A stretch of 64,000 bases of DNA from Betaproteobacteria bacterium (GTDB lineage Bacteria > Pseudomonadota > Gammaproteobacteria > Burkholderiales > Burkholderiaceae_C): assembly GCA_947453725.1 (NCBI GenBank), contig CANGHH010000003.1, positions 1 to 64,000 on the forward strand. The letters run 5' to 3'. A model generated the notes under the pieces. It made no database searches and had not been told where the DNA came from. It was given only the letters and a program-made list of their open reading frames with translations. Shown here one piece after another: positions 27,820 to 37,575 of this stretch; the first letter of the stretch is position 1; each line of letters begins with the position of its first letter. The translations under genes were made by a program, and so were the position numbers.

Positions 27820-29145
27820 TCAGCGCGCGCTGCTGCTGGTGGCGCTGGCGCTGCGCAGTTGCCAGGCGCCTTGCGCCTTGGCGAGGTCGGTGCGGGCGGC
27901 CAGTGCTTCGAGCAGCACGGCGCGCAGCGTGCGTCGCGCGTCGAGCAGGTCGGTCAGCGGCAGTGCGCCCTTGTTGTAGGCCTGTTCGGCACGCTCGGCC
28001 ACTTCGCGGGAGCGCGGCACGATCTCGCCGCGGTAGCGCTGCGCGCGCTGAGCGGCCGTCGCCACCTCGGCGCGCAGGCGCTGCAGTTCGGTGGCAGCGC
28101 TGCGGCGGGCCTTGTCCAGCGCGTCACGGGCCTGGTCCAGCTGGGCCTGCGCGCGGCCGATCTCGCCCTCGTAGCGGTAGCCGAAGGCCAAGGGCATGCT
28201 CAGGCGGAATTCCAGCAGCCGCGTCGAGGTGCCGGGGTAGTGGTCGAGGGACGCGCCCCAGGTGATGTCGCTCTGGCGCTGTGCGTTGCTGCCCTGCAGC
28301 GCCGATTCGGCGGCGCGCACCCGTTCGGCGGCCGCGCGGACGTCGGCGCGCTGCTCGACCAGCGCGTCCACGCCAACGGCCGCGCTGGCGGCTTCGTCGG
28401 CCGGCCAGTCGGCCTGCGCGCTGAGGCCGGCGGCCTGTGCTTCGCGGCCCGTCAGCTGGGCCAGCACGAACTGCGCGCGTTGCAGGTCCAGCCGGGCCGA
28501 AGCGCCGTCGGCCTGCACGCGCTCGGCCTCGATGTCGGCGCGCGCCGCGTCCTGCACCGCCAGGTCGCCCGCCTTCAGGCGCGCCCGGGCCGTTTCGGCC
28601 GTCTGGCGCGCACTGCGCTCGATGAGGTCGAGCTGCTCGATGCGCCCCTGCGCGGCCAGCAGGTCGAAGTAAGCCGCCTGGGTGGCCAGCTGCTGCTGCG
28701 TGCGCACCTCGTCGACGTCGGCTGCCGCTGCGGCCGCGTTGCGCCGTGCGCCTTCGGTGCGCAGGCCCCGCTTGTCGCCGCGTTCCCAGGTCCAGTCCAG
28801 GCCCACGCCCTTGTCGATGCGCCGCTGGGTCAGCGGGTTGCCGCCGCCGATCCCGTTCTGCAGGTCGATCTGCGACAGCTTGGCCGTCAGCTGCGGCAGC
28901 GGCGCGTGGTCGGCCGCAGCGATGTCGGCTTGCGCGGCGGCCAGGCCGCGGGTGGCCAGGGTGACCTCGAGGTTGCCGGCCGCAGCGGCCAGGGCTGCGC
29001 GCAGCGTGAGGGCCTCGGCGTGCGCGCTGTGCAGCGGCAACATCGCGCCGAGGGTGCAGGCCAGCAGCGCGGTCCAGCGCGAGGGTCGGCTGCAGCGGCT
29101 GCTTCGGCGCGGGCGGGTCGGCGCGGAGGCCTGTCGTATGCTCAT
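27820..29145 (-). CDS. czcC: TolC-family outer-membrane efflux protein (CzcC type)
   Basis: About 441 residues. A long signal-like N-terminus (hydrophobic WTALLACTLGAMLPLHSAHA) is followed by two repeated helical hairpins of the outer-membrane efflux fold (ALTLRAALAAAAGNLEVTLA; LDQARDALDKARRSAATELQ). It forms the exit duct for the CzcBA pump. ATG 29145 is preferred over a GTG at 29169, because a GATAAA hexamer ends 7 nt before the ATG. It diverges from the response-regulator gene by 44 bp. Confidence 0.88.
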   Translation of the reverse strand: MSIRQASAPTRPRRSSRCSRPSRWTALLACTLGAMLPLHSAHAEALTLRAALAAAAGNLEVTLATRGLAAAQADIAAADHAPLPQLTAKLSQIDLQNGIGGGNPLTQRRIDKGVGLDWTWERGDKRGLRTEGARRNAAAAAADVDEVRTQQQLATQAAYFDLLAAQGRIEQLDLIERSARQTAETARARLKAGDLAVQDAARADIEAERVQADGASARLDLQRAQFVLAQLTGREAQAAGLSAQADWPADEAASAAVGVDALVEQRADVRAAAERVRAAESALQGSNAQRQSDITWGASLDHYPGTSTRLLEFRLSMPLAFGYRYEGEIGRAQAQLDQARDALDKARRSAATELQRLRAEVATAAQRAQRYRGEIVPRSREVAERAEQAYNKGALPLTDLLDARRTLRAVLLEALAARTDLAKAQGAWQLRSASATSSSAR

Positions 29146-29151
29146 CCACCG

Positions 29152-29157
29152 TTTATC
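29152..29157 (-). promoter_or_regulatory. Putative -10 element, leaderless czcC operon
   Basis: GATAAA on the minus strand, ending 7 nt before the czcC ATG. It sits in the 44-bp czcC-response regulator gap, where an operator for the regulator would also be expected. No clear -35. Confidence 0.4.
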
Positions 29158-29189
29158 GCTGCTGTCCACTGACCAGCACCTGACCGCCC

Positions 29190-29906
29190 ATGCGCTTCCT
29201 GTTGGTCGAAGACGACGACGTGCTGCGCGACGTCATGCAGCGCAGCCTCAGCCAGGCCGGCCACCGCGTCGACCTGGCCACCACCGTGGCGCAGGCCCGC
29301 CACCTGTGGCAGGTGCAGCCGGTCGACGCCGTGCTGCTCGACCTGAACCTGCCCGACCGGGCGGGTCACGCCATGGGCAGCGGCCTGACCGTGCTGCGCG
29401 AGGCCCGCGCCCGCGGCGACCGCACGCCGGTGCTGGTGCTCACCGCGCGCAACCGCACCGAAGAGCGCATCGCGGGCCTCGACGCCGGCGCCGACGACTA
29501 CCTGGGCAAGCCCTTCGACCTGGCGGAGGTGGAAGCCCGGTTGCGGGCGCTCGTGCGCCGCGCCCAGGGTGCCAGCGACGTTGTGGAGATCGGTGGCCTG
29601 CGGCTCGACCGGCGCGCCCGCCGCCTGCAGGTGCGCGCAGAGACGGACCCCGATGCGCTGCAGCCGCTGGACCTGCCGGCGCGCGAATTCGAGGTCTTGC
29701 TGGAGCTGATGTCGCCACCCGGCCGCGTGGTCAGCAAGCGCAGCCTGTCCGACAAGCTGTCGGGCTTCGACGACACGCTGGCGGCGAATGCGCTCGAGGC
29801 CTTCATTTCGCGCCTGCGCCGCAAGTTGCAGGGCAGCGGGGCCACCATCCGCACGCTGCGCGGGCTGGGCTATGTCGTCGAGGCGCAGGACGGTGATGGC
29901 GACTGA
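29190..29906 (+). CDS. OmpR/TctD-type response regulator, probably metal-responsive
   Basis: 238 residues. The receiver domain has the acidic pocket EDDD (7-10), phospho-acceptor Asp51 (LLDLNLPD), Thr85 and Lys107 (LGKPFD). A winged-helix domain follows, ending IRTLRGLGYVVEA. An insertion of about 7 residues (AGHAMGSG) after the phospho-site loop is unusual. It overlaps its kinase by 11 bp and is divergent from czcCBA, so it most likely controls that operon; TctD-like control of transport genes is an alternative. Confidence 0.9.
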   Translation: MRFLLVEDDDVLRDVMQRSLSQAGHRVDLATTVAQARHLWQVQPVDAVLLDLNLPDRAGHAMGSGLTVLREARARGDRTPVLVLTARNRTEERIAGLDAGADDYLGKPFDLAEVEARLRALVRRAQGASDVVEIGGLRLDRRARRLQVRAETDPDALQPLDLPAREFEVLLELMSPPGRVVSKRSLSDKLSGFDDTLAANALEAFISRLRRKLQGSGATIRTLRGLGYVVEAQDGDGD

Positions 29907-31320
29907 GCCGCGGCCGCCTGCGCCGCCGGAGCCGCCTTCGCTGCGCCGGCGCATGCTGTGGCAGGTGATGCTGCCGCTGGCGCTGACCTGGCTGCTCGGC
30001 ACTGGCGTGGCGGTCGGCGTGGCCTACGTCTACACCCAGCAGGCCTTTGACCGCTCGATGCTCGACGACGCCCATGCCATCGCCGCCAATGTCAGCGAGC
30101 GCGATGGCCAGCTGGCCTTCAGCCTGACGGCGCGCGAAGTCGGCCAGGTGCTGTTCGACCGTGACGAGCGCGTCTATTTCGCCGTGCTGCGGGCCGATGG
30201 CAGCCTGCTGGCCGGGCAGGGTGGCCTGCGCGACCGCCTGGCCGAGCCGACCGAGCCCTGGTCCTTCGAAGAGCGCCACTACCGCGGCGTGGATCTGCGC
30301 ATGGTCACGCTGGTGCGCAGCCTGCCCCAGCCCCACCTGGTGCTGGTGGCGCAGACCACGCGCGGCCGGGCCAGGCTGGTGCAGCAGCTGCTGGCCGCCG
30401 CGGTGGCGCCGCAGGCCCTGCTGCTGCTGCTGCTGGGCCTGTGGCTGCGGCGCTCGATCGCCCGCGAACTGCAGCCGCTGGCGCAGCTGGAATCGGCGCT
30501 GGCCCAGCGTGATGCCAACGACCTGGCGCCACTGCAGCTGGCGCCGCGCAGCCGCGACATCGCCAGCCTGGCCGGCGCCTTCAACGCGCTGATGGCGCGC
30601 ATCGCGGCCGGCGTGCGCGCCCAGCGCGAGTTCGCCGGCAACGTCGCGCATGAGCTGCGCACGCCGCTGGCCGGCATCCGCTCGCTGGCCGAATACGGCC
30701 TGGCGCAGCGAGACCCTGCGGCCTGGGCGGCGCAGTTGCGCCTGATCGTCAGCAGCGAAGCGCGCGCCAGCCACCTGGTCGACCAGCTGCTGGCCCTGGC
30801 GCTGGCCGACGAAGCGCGCGACGGCCTGCAGCTCGAAGCGCTGGACATCGACAGCCTGGTGCAGGACCTGCTGCTGCGCCTGCTGCCGCGGGCCGACGCC
30901 GCCGGCGTCGACCTCGGTGCCGAGGGCCTGGAGCAACCCTTGCGAGCGATGGGCACGGTGGCGCTGGTCGAGGGCCTGCTGGGCAACCTGGTCGACAACG
31001 CGCTGCGCCACGGCCGGCCACCCGCAGCCGGCGTGACGCCGCGCGTCACGGTGGCCGTGCTGCGGCAGCACGACGGGCTGCTGCTGACCGTCACCGACAA
31101 CGGGCCGGGGATGGAGCCCGGTCAGCAGCAGCGCGTGCTGGAACGCTGGGCCCAGGGGCGCAGCGCCGCTGAACAGGGCAGCGGCAGCGGCCTCGGTCTG
31201 GCCATCGTGGCGCGCTACGTCGCCCTGCTGGGCGGGCGCCTGTCGCTGCGCCCGGTCAGCGACGGCACCGGGCTGCGGGTCAGCGTGTGGCTGCGCGGCG
31301 TGCCCGAAGGCGGCGTTTAG
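29896..31320 (+). CDS. Sensor histidine kinase paired with the czc response regulator
   Basis: 474 residues. Two membrane helices (about 22-45 and 170-190) flank a periplasmic sensor of roughly 120 residues, which resembles the 2CSK_N domain of TctE-type kinases. A HAMP-like linker leads to the phospho-acceptor His252 (VAHELRTPLAGIRSL). The catalytic N, G1 and G2 boxes are GNLVDNALRHG, DNGPGMEP and GSGSGLGLAIV. It starts inside the regulator gene (11-bp overlap). Metal sensing is inferred from the adjacent czc operon. Confidence 0.9.
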   Translation: MATEPRPPAPPEPPSLRRRMLWQVMLPLALTWLLGTGVAVGVAYVYTQQAFDRSMLDDAHAIAANVSERDGQLAFSLTAREVGQVLFDRDERVYFAVLRADGSLLAGQGGLRDRLAEPTEPWSFEERHYRGVDLRMVTLVRSLPQPHLVLVAQTTRGRARLVQQLLAAAVAPQALLLLLLGLWLRRSIARELQPLAQLESALAQRDANDLAPLQLAPRSRDIASLAGAFNALMARIAAGVRAQREFAGNVAHELRTPLAGIRSLAEYGLAQRDPAAWAAQLRLIVSSEARASHLVDQLLALALADEARDGLQLEALDIDSLVQDLLLRLLPRADAAGVDLGAEGLEQPLRAMGTVALVEGLLGNLVDNALRHGRPPAAGVTPRVTVAVLRQHDGLLLTVTDNGPGMEPGQQQRVLERWAQGRSAAEQGSGSGLGLAIVARYVALLGGRLSLRPVSDGTGLRVSVWLRGVPEGGV

Positions 31321-31337
31321 CGCGGCGTTCGCGCTGC

Positions 31338-31343
31338 GACAAT
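31338..31343 (+). promoter_or_regulatory. Putative -10 element, leaderless rarA
   Basis: GACAAT, ending 7 nt before the rarA ATG, with no Shine-Dalgarno. The kinase stop is only 29 bp upstream of the ATG, so this promoter would start within that short gap. Confidence 0.42.
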
Positions 31344-31349
31344 CCGGCG

Positions 31350-32672
31350 ATGGCCACCCAGGATGCGCTGTTCGCCGAAGAAGCACCTGCCGCCCCGGCA
31401 GGCGCGCCGCTGGCCGAGCGGCTGCGTCCGCGCCACCTGGACGAGGTGGTCGGCCAGCGCCACCTGCTGGCCGCCGGGCGGCCGCTGCGGGTGGCCTTCG
31501 AGTCGGGCCGCCTGCCATCGATGATCCTCTGGGGCCCGCCGGGCGTCGGCAAGACGACGCTGGCGCGCCTGCTGGCCGGCGCCACCGGTTCGCACTTCAT
31601 CGTGCTGTCGGCGGTGCTGGCCGGCGTGAAAGACATCCGCGAAGCCGTCGAACAAGCGGCGGCGCTGCGCAAGGCCGGGCGGTCGACGGTGGTCTTCGTC
31701 GACGAGGTGCACCGCTTCAACAAGGCCCAGCAGGATGCCTTCCTGCCGCATGTCGAGGGGGGGCTGTTCAGCTTCGTCGGCGCGACCACCGAGAACCCGT
31801 CCTTCGAGGTCAATTCGGCCTTGCTGTCGCGTTCCACCGTGCACGTGCTGAAGTCGCTCGACGACGCCGACCTGGGCGAACTGGTCCGCCGTGCCCAGGC
31901 CCTGCTGCAGGCCCCGCCGCTGAGTGCCGCCGCGCAGGAACGCCTGGTGGCGCACGCCGACGGCGATGCCCGCCGCCTGCTCAACGCCTACGAGAACCTG
32001 GCCGCCGCCAACAGCGGCGCCGCCGAGTTGGGCGAGGCGCAGCTGGAAGCCACGCTCGGCGAACTGCTGCGCCGCGGTGACAAGGGCGGCGATGTCTACT
32101 ACGACACCATCTCGGCGCTGCACAAGGCGGTGCGCGGTTCCGACCCGGACGCCGCGCTGTACTGGCTGGCCCGCCTGCTGGACGCCGGCATGGACCCGCG
32201 CTACGCCGCGCGGCGGCTGATCCGCATGGCCAGCGAGGACATCGGGTTGGCCGACGCCCGCGCGCTGCGCCTGACGCTGGACGCCGCCGAGGTCTATGAG
32301 CGTCTGGGCTCGCCCGAAGGCGAACTGGCGCTGGCCCAGGCGGTGGTCTACCTGGCCATCGCGCCGAAATCGAATGCCGTCTACAAGGCCTGGAACGCGG
32401 TGCGCGAGCTGGTGCGCAGCGACGGTTCGCGTCCGGTGCCGATGCACCTGCGCAATGCCCCGACGAAGCTGATGAAGGGCCTGGGCCATGGCGCGGGCTA
32501 CCGCTACGCCCACGACGAGCCCGGCGCCTACGCGGCGGGCGAGCGCTACCTGCCCGAAGGACTGACGCAGCAGCGCTTCTACGAACCGGTGCCGCGCGGG
32601 CTGGAGCAGCGCATCGCCGAGCGCCTGGGCGAACTGCGGGCGCTCGACGAACAGGCCCCCCGGCCGCGCTGA
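31350..32672 (+). CDS. rarA: Replication-associated recombination ATPase RarA (MgsA)
   Basis: 440 residues. An AAA+ module with Walker A GPPGVGKTTLARL and Walker B VVFVDEVHRFNK, then the MgsA C-terminal domain (GLGHGAGYRYAHDEPG). RarA acts at stalled forks and interacts with SSB. In related genomes it directly follows lolA; here the czc module separates them. The expected next gene in that block, serS, is absent and liv genes follow. Confidence 0.94.
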   Translation: MATQDALFAEEAPAAPAGAPLAERLRPRHLDEVVGQRHLLAAGRPLRVAFESGRLPSMILWGPPGVGKTTLARLLAGATGSHFIVLSAVLAGVKDIREAVEQAAALRKAGRSTVVFVDEVHRFNKAQQDAFLPHVEGGLFSFVGATTENPSFEVNSALLSRSTVHVLKSLDDADLGELVRRAQALLQAPPLSAAAQERLVAHADGDARRLLNAYENLAAANSGAAELGEAQLEATLGELLRRGDKGGDVYYDTISALHKAVRGSDPDAALYWLARLLDAGMDPRYAARRLIRMASEDIGLADARALRLTLDAAEVYERLGSPEGELALAQAVVYLAIAPKSNAVYKAWNAVRELVRSDGSRPVPMHLRNAPTKLMKGLGHGAGYRYAHDEPGAYAAGERYLPEGLTQQRFYEPVPRGLEQRIAERLGELRALDEQAPRPR

Positions 32673-32717
32673 GCGGCGCAGGCGGCCCGCCCGCTGCAGC
32701 GGTGGCCGATGCGCACC

Positions 32718-32723
32718 TAGAAT
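32718..32723 (+). promoter_or_regulatory. Putative -10 of livHMGF
   Basis: TAGAAT, the best -10 match in the 193-bp gap before livH; CTGCAG at 32694 is a weak -35 candidate. It would leave a leader of about 135 nt. I recognise no riboswitch or leader peptide in that leader. Confidence 0.35.
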
Positions 32724-32865
32724 CCGCGCCACCGCGTCGCCCACCCAGGCCCTGCCAACGGGCTGGCCTTCCGCCGGCCGGTGTCATTCAATCCACAGGC
32801 GGGGCCGGCATCTTGCATGGTCCTGTCCGGGCTGCGCGAAGCGCGGCAACCGGAGTCATTTTTCG

Positions 32866-33789
32866 ATGGAAACCTTCTTCCAGCAGATCATCAACGGTCT
32901 GGTGCTCGGCGCCATGTACGCGCTGGTGGCACTGGGCTACACCATGGTCTACGGGATCATCAACCTCATCAACTTCGCCCACGGCGAGGTGCTGATGGTC
33001 GGCGCGCTGGTCAGCTGGACCGTGGTCACGGCGCTGGCCGACAGCGGCCTGCCGGGCTGGTCGCTGATGGCGATTTCACTGTGCTGCGCCATCCTCGTCT
33101 GCGCGGCGTTGAACTTCGCCATCGAGAAGCTGGCCTACCGCCCGCTGCGCAGCGCGCCGCGCCTGGCGCCGCTGATCACCGCGATGGGCATGAGCCTGCT
33201 GCTGCAGACGCTGGCCATGATCATCTGGAAGCCCAACCCCAAGCCCTACCCGCTGCTGCTGCCCACCGAGCCGATCAACCTGGGTGGGCCGGTCATCAGC
33301 GTCACCCAGTGCCTGATCCTGGGCGTGACCGCCGTGGTGCTGGCCGGCCTGATGTTCCTGGTCAACCGCACCAAGCTCGGCCGCGCGATGCGGGCCACGG
33401 CCGAGAACCCGCGCGTCGCCGCGTTGATGGGCGTGCGGCCCGACATGGTCATCTCAGCGACCTTCGTCATCGGCGCCGCGCTGGCCGCCGTGGCCGGGGT
33501 GATGTGGGCCGCCAACTACGGCACCGTCCAGCACAGCATGGGTTTCCTGCCCGGCCTGAAAGCCTTCACGGCGGCGGTGCTGGGCGGCATCGGCAACCTG
33601 GCCGGCGCGGTCGTCGGCGGTGTGCTGCTGGGCCTGGTCGAGGCGCTGGGCGCGGGCTACCTGGGCGCCCTGACCGGCGGCGTGCTGGGCAGCCAGTACA
33701 CCGACATCTTCGCCTTCGCCGCGCTGATCCTGGTGCTGACCCTGCGGCCGGCCGGCCTGCTGGGCGAGCGTGTGGCCGACCGCGCCTGA
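32866..33789 (+). CDS. livH: Branched-chain amino-acid ABC transporter permease LivH
   Basis: 307 residues, mostly membrane helices. The start (METFFQQIINGLVLGAMYAL) and the conserved GYTMVYGIINLINFAHGEVL are typical of LivH. It forms the inner-membrane channel with LivM. It is the first gene of livH-M-G-F; the probable binding protein is encoded apart, at 16021. Confidence 0.95.
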   Translation: METFFQQIINGLVLGAMYALVALGYTMVYGIINLINFAHGEVLMVGALVSWTVVTALADSGLPGWSLMAISLCCAILVCAALNFAIEKLAYRPLRSAPRLAPLITAMGMSLLLQTLAMIIWKPNPKPYPLLLPTEPINLGGPVISVTQCLILGVTAVVLAGLMFLVNRTKLGRAMRATAENPRVAALMGVRPDMVISATFVIGAALAAVAGVMWAANYGTVQHSMGFLPGLKAFTAAVLGGIGNLAGAVVGGVLLGLVEALGAGYLGALTGGVLGSQYTDIFAFAALILVLTLRPAGLLGERVADRA

Positions 33790-33802
33790 TGAATGCCGCA
33801 CC

Positions 33803-34914
<1,112 letters not shown>

Positions 34915-34918
<4 letters not shown>

Positions 34919-35715
34919 AGGGGGCAGCGGAAATGGCACCAACCATGGCACAAACTGTTCTCAAGGTGGCCGGCGTCAGCAAGCGCTTCGGCGGTCTGCA
35001 GGCGCTGTCCGATGTGGGCGTCACCATCGAAGCCGGCCAGGTCTACGGCCTGATCGGCCCCAACGGTGCGGGCAAGACCACTTTCTTCAACGTCATCACC
35101 GGCCTGTACACGCCCGACAGCGGCAGCTTCGAGCTCGGCGGCGCGCCCTACAAGCCCAGCGCGGTGCACGAGGTCGCCAAGGCCGGCATCGCGCGCACCT
35201 TCCAGAACATCCGGCTCTTCGCCGAGATGACGGCGCTGGAAAACGTCATGGTCGGCCGCCATGTGCGCACCCATTCGGGCCTGATCGGCGCCGTCTTCCG
35301 CACCGCCAGCTTCAAGGCCGAAGAGGTCGCCATTCGCCAGCGCGCGCTGGAATTGCTGGACTACGTCGGCATCGCCAAGTACGCCGACTTCAAGGCCCGC
35401 ACGCTCAGTTATGGCGATCAGCGGCGGCTGGAAATCGCCCGCGCGCTGGCCACCGACCCCAAGCTGATCGCGCTGGACGAACCGGCCGCTGGCATGAACG
35501 CGACCGAGAAGGTGGTGCTGCGCGAACTGATCGACCGCATCCGCAACGACGGCCGCACCATCCTGCTGATCGAGCACGACGTCAAGCTGGTGATGGGCCT
35601 GTGCAACCGGGTGACGGTGCTCGACTACGGCAAGCAGATCGCCGAGGGCACACCGGCCGAGGTGCAGAAGAACGAGAAGGTCATCGAGGCCTACCTCGGC
35701 GCGGGAGGCCACTGA
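34915..35715 (+). CDS. livG: Branched-chain amino-acid ABC transporter ATPase LivG
   Basis: 266 residues as drawn. Walker A GPNGAGKTTFFN, signature LSYGDQRRLEIARAL, Walker B KLIALDEPAAGMN. The ATG at 34915 overlaps the livM stop (ATGA); in-frame ATGs at 34933 and 34945 are possible true starts, since LivG proteins are usually near 255 residues. It is one of the two ATPases energising LivHM. Confidence 0.94.
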
Positions 35716-36428
35716 TGGCAATGACGATGTTGAAGGTCACCGGGCTGAAGGTCGCCTATGGCGGCATCCAGGCGGTCAAGGGCGTGAGTTTCGAGGTCCA
35801 CCAGGGTGAACTGGTCAGCCTGATCGGCGCCAACGGGGCCGGCAAGACGACCACGCTGAAGGCCATCACCGGCACCCAGGCGGTGGCCGATGGCGACATC
35901 CAGTTCATGGGCAGGAGCATCAAGGGCCAGGGCCCGTGGGACCTGGTCAGGCAGGGCCTGGTGATGGTGCCGGAAGGGCGCGGCACCTTCACGCGCATGA
36001 CCATCACCGAGAACCTGCAGATGGGCGCCTTCATCCGCAACGACGACGGGATCGAGGCCGACATCGAGAAGGTCTTCGACCGCTTTCCGCGGCTGAAGGA
36101 ACGCCGTGCGCAGCTGGCCGGCACGATGAGCGGCGGTGAGCAGCAGATGCTGGCGATGGGCCGTGCGCTGATGGCGAGGCCCAAGGTGCTGTTGATGGAC
36201 GAACCGTCGATGGGCCTGTCGCCGATCATGGTCGACAAGATCTTCGAGACCATCGCCGAGGTCCACGCCGGCGGCACCACGGTGCTGCTGGTCGAGCAGA
36301 ACGCCAGCCGCGCGCTGGGACTGGCCAACCGCGGCTACGTGATGGAGTCGGGCGAGATCACGATGAGCGGCGACGCCAAGGTGCTGCTCAACGACCCCCG
36401 GGTGCGCGCCGCCTACCTCGGGGAATGA
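35715..36428 (+). CDS. livF: Branched-chain amino-acid ABC transporter ATPase LivF
   Basis: 237 residues. Walker A GANGAGKTTTLK, signature MSGGEQQMLAMGRAL, Walker B VLLMDEPSMGLSP. It overlaps livG by one base (TGATG) and is the last gene of the operon. It pairs with LivG on the cytoplasmic face. Confidence 0.95.
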   Translation: MAMTMLKVTGLKVAYGGIQAVKGVSFEVHQGELVSLIGANGAGKTTTLKAITGTQAVADGDIQFMGRSIKGQGPWDLVRQGLVMVPEGRGTFTRMTITENLQMGAFIRNDDGIEADIEKVFDRFPRLKERRAQLAGTMSGGEQQMLAMGRALMARPKVLLMDEPSMGLSPIMVDKIFETIAEVHAGGTTVLLVEQNASRALGLANRGYVMESGEITMSGDAKVLLNDPRVRAAYLGE

Positions 36429-36432
36429 AATT

Positions 36433-36563
36433 GAGCCCCCAAGCGCGCTAGCGCCGTTCGCAGCCACTCGCCGGTGCCCCGCACCGGCTCGGCGCGGCTC
36501 ACCCCCCCGAGGGGGATGCCCCGCCAGCGGCCCGGCAAAGCCGGTTCCGTGGGGGGAAGCTGG
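36433..36563 (+). repeat. Dispersed intergenic repeat, copy B
   Basis: This stretch has the same ordered blocks as 5755-5844, in the opposite orientation: GAGCCCCCAAGC near the start, CCCCCC-GAGGGGG in the middle, GGCCCGGCAAAGCCGGTTCC, then GGGGAAGCT. It carries about 45 bp of extra sequence after the first block. It fills the gap between the convergent livF and Bug-protein genes. Confidence 0.75.
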
Positions 36564-36576
36564 GTTGAACAGCCGG

Positions 36577-37575
36577 TCAGTCTGCTTTCGCGCCGGTGGC
36601 CTTCACCACTTCGCGGTACTTCTGCGACTCGCTCTGCACGAAAGCCGCGAACTGGGCCGGCGTGCTGGGCGCGGGTTCAGCCATCAGCGTGGCCAGCCGG
36701 GCCTTCACGTCGGGCGCGGCCAGCGCGTCCACGAAGGCCTTGTTCAGGCGCGCCGTGTTGTCGGCGCTCAGGCCGGCCGGCGCGAACAGGCCGAACCAGG
36801 TGCTGATGTCGAAATGCTGCAGGCCCAGCGCCGCACCGGCCTCGGCGACGGTGGGCACCTCAGGCAGGGCGGCCGAGCGCCGGGCCGTGGTCACGGCCAG
36901 CGCCTTCAACTTGCCGCTCTTGATGTTGGCCGAAGCCGCCGCCAGGTTGTCGAAGTTGAAATCGACCTGGCCGGCGACCAGCGCCAGCTGTGCCGGCGGG
37001 CCGCCGGCGTAGGGAATGTGCACCGCGAAGAGTTGCGCCTGGGCCTTGAACATCTCGCCCGCCAGGTGGCCCGCGCTGCCATTGCCGCCGCTGCCGTAAT
37101 TCAGCCGGCCTGGGTTCTTGCGGGCGTAGGCCACCAGGTCGGCCAGGGTGGCGATGCCCAGCCGGGCTGCCGCCTCGGTGTTGACGACCAGCACATTGGG
37201 CACCTGCGCCACCCGCGTGATGGGCGTGAAGTCGCGCTGCGCGTCGTAGGGCATCTTGGCGTACAGCCAGGGGTTGATGGCGTGCGTGGCGACCGCGCCC
37301 ATCACCAGCGTCAGGCCGTCGGGCGCGGCCTTGGCGGCGAGGTCGGCGCCGAGGTTGCCACCGGCGCCCGGGCGGTTTTCGACGATCACATTGCCCAGGC
37401 TGTCCTTCACCTTCTCGGCCAGCAGGCGCGCCGCGATGTCCAGCGGGCCGCCGGGCGGGTAGGGCACGATCAGGCGGATGGGCTTGGTCTGCGCGGCAAC
37501 CGGGCCCACCGCGACCGCCGCGGCGGCCAGCAGCAGGGCCTGGCGGCGCGTCGGCGCAGGCTCAGGGCGCCGCAT
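36577..37575 (-). CDS. Tripartite tricarboxylate transporter (Bug/TctC) substrate-binding protein
   Basis: 332 residues from MRRPEPAPTRRQ. A signal peptide follows a twin-arginine-like TRRQALLLAAAA stretch, ending VAAQT. The Bug fold is shown by IRLIVPYPPGGPLD and VIVENRPGAGGNLG. Such proteins bind carboxylates; the TctAB membrane partners are not in the window. Start 37575 lies inside the end of the upstream reductase gene (14-bp overlap), so it is likely expressed with it. A longer start at 37608 is possible. Confidence 0.88.
   Translation of the reverse strand: MRRPEPAPTRRQALLLAAAAVAVGPVAAQTKPIRLIVPYPPGGPLDIAARLLAEKVKDSLGNVIVENRPGAGGNLGADLAAKAAPDGLTLVMGAVATHAINPWLYAKMPYDAQRDFTPITRVAQVPNVLVVNTEAAARLGIATLADLVAYARKNPGRLNYGSGGNGSAGHLAGEMFKAQAQLFAVHIPYAGGPPAQLALVAGQVDFNFDNLAAASANIKSGKLKALAVTTARRSAALPEVPTVAEAGAALGLQHFDISTWFGLFAPAGLSADNTARLNKAFVDALAAPDVKARLATLMAEPAPSTPAQFAAFVQSESQKYREVVKATGAKAD

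Noticed and set aside
32818..32866. Leader peptide for attenuation before livH
   Set aside because: The small frame is not enriched in Leu/Ile/Val codons, runs into livH in another frame, and no terminator/antiterminator pair is clear.
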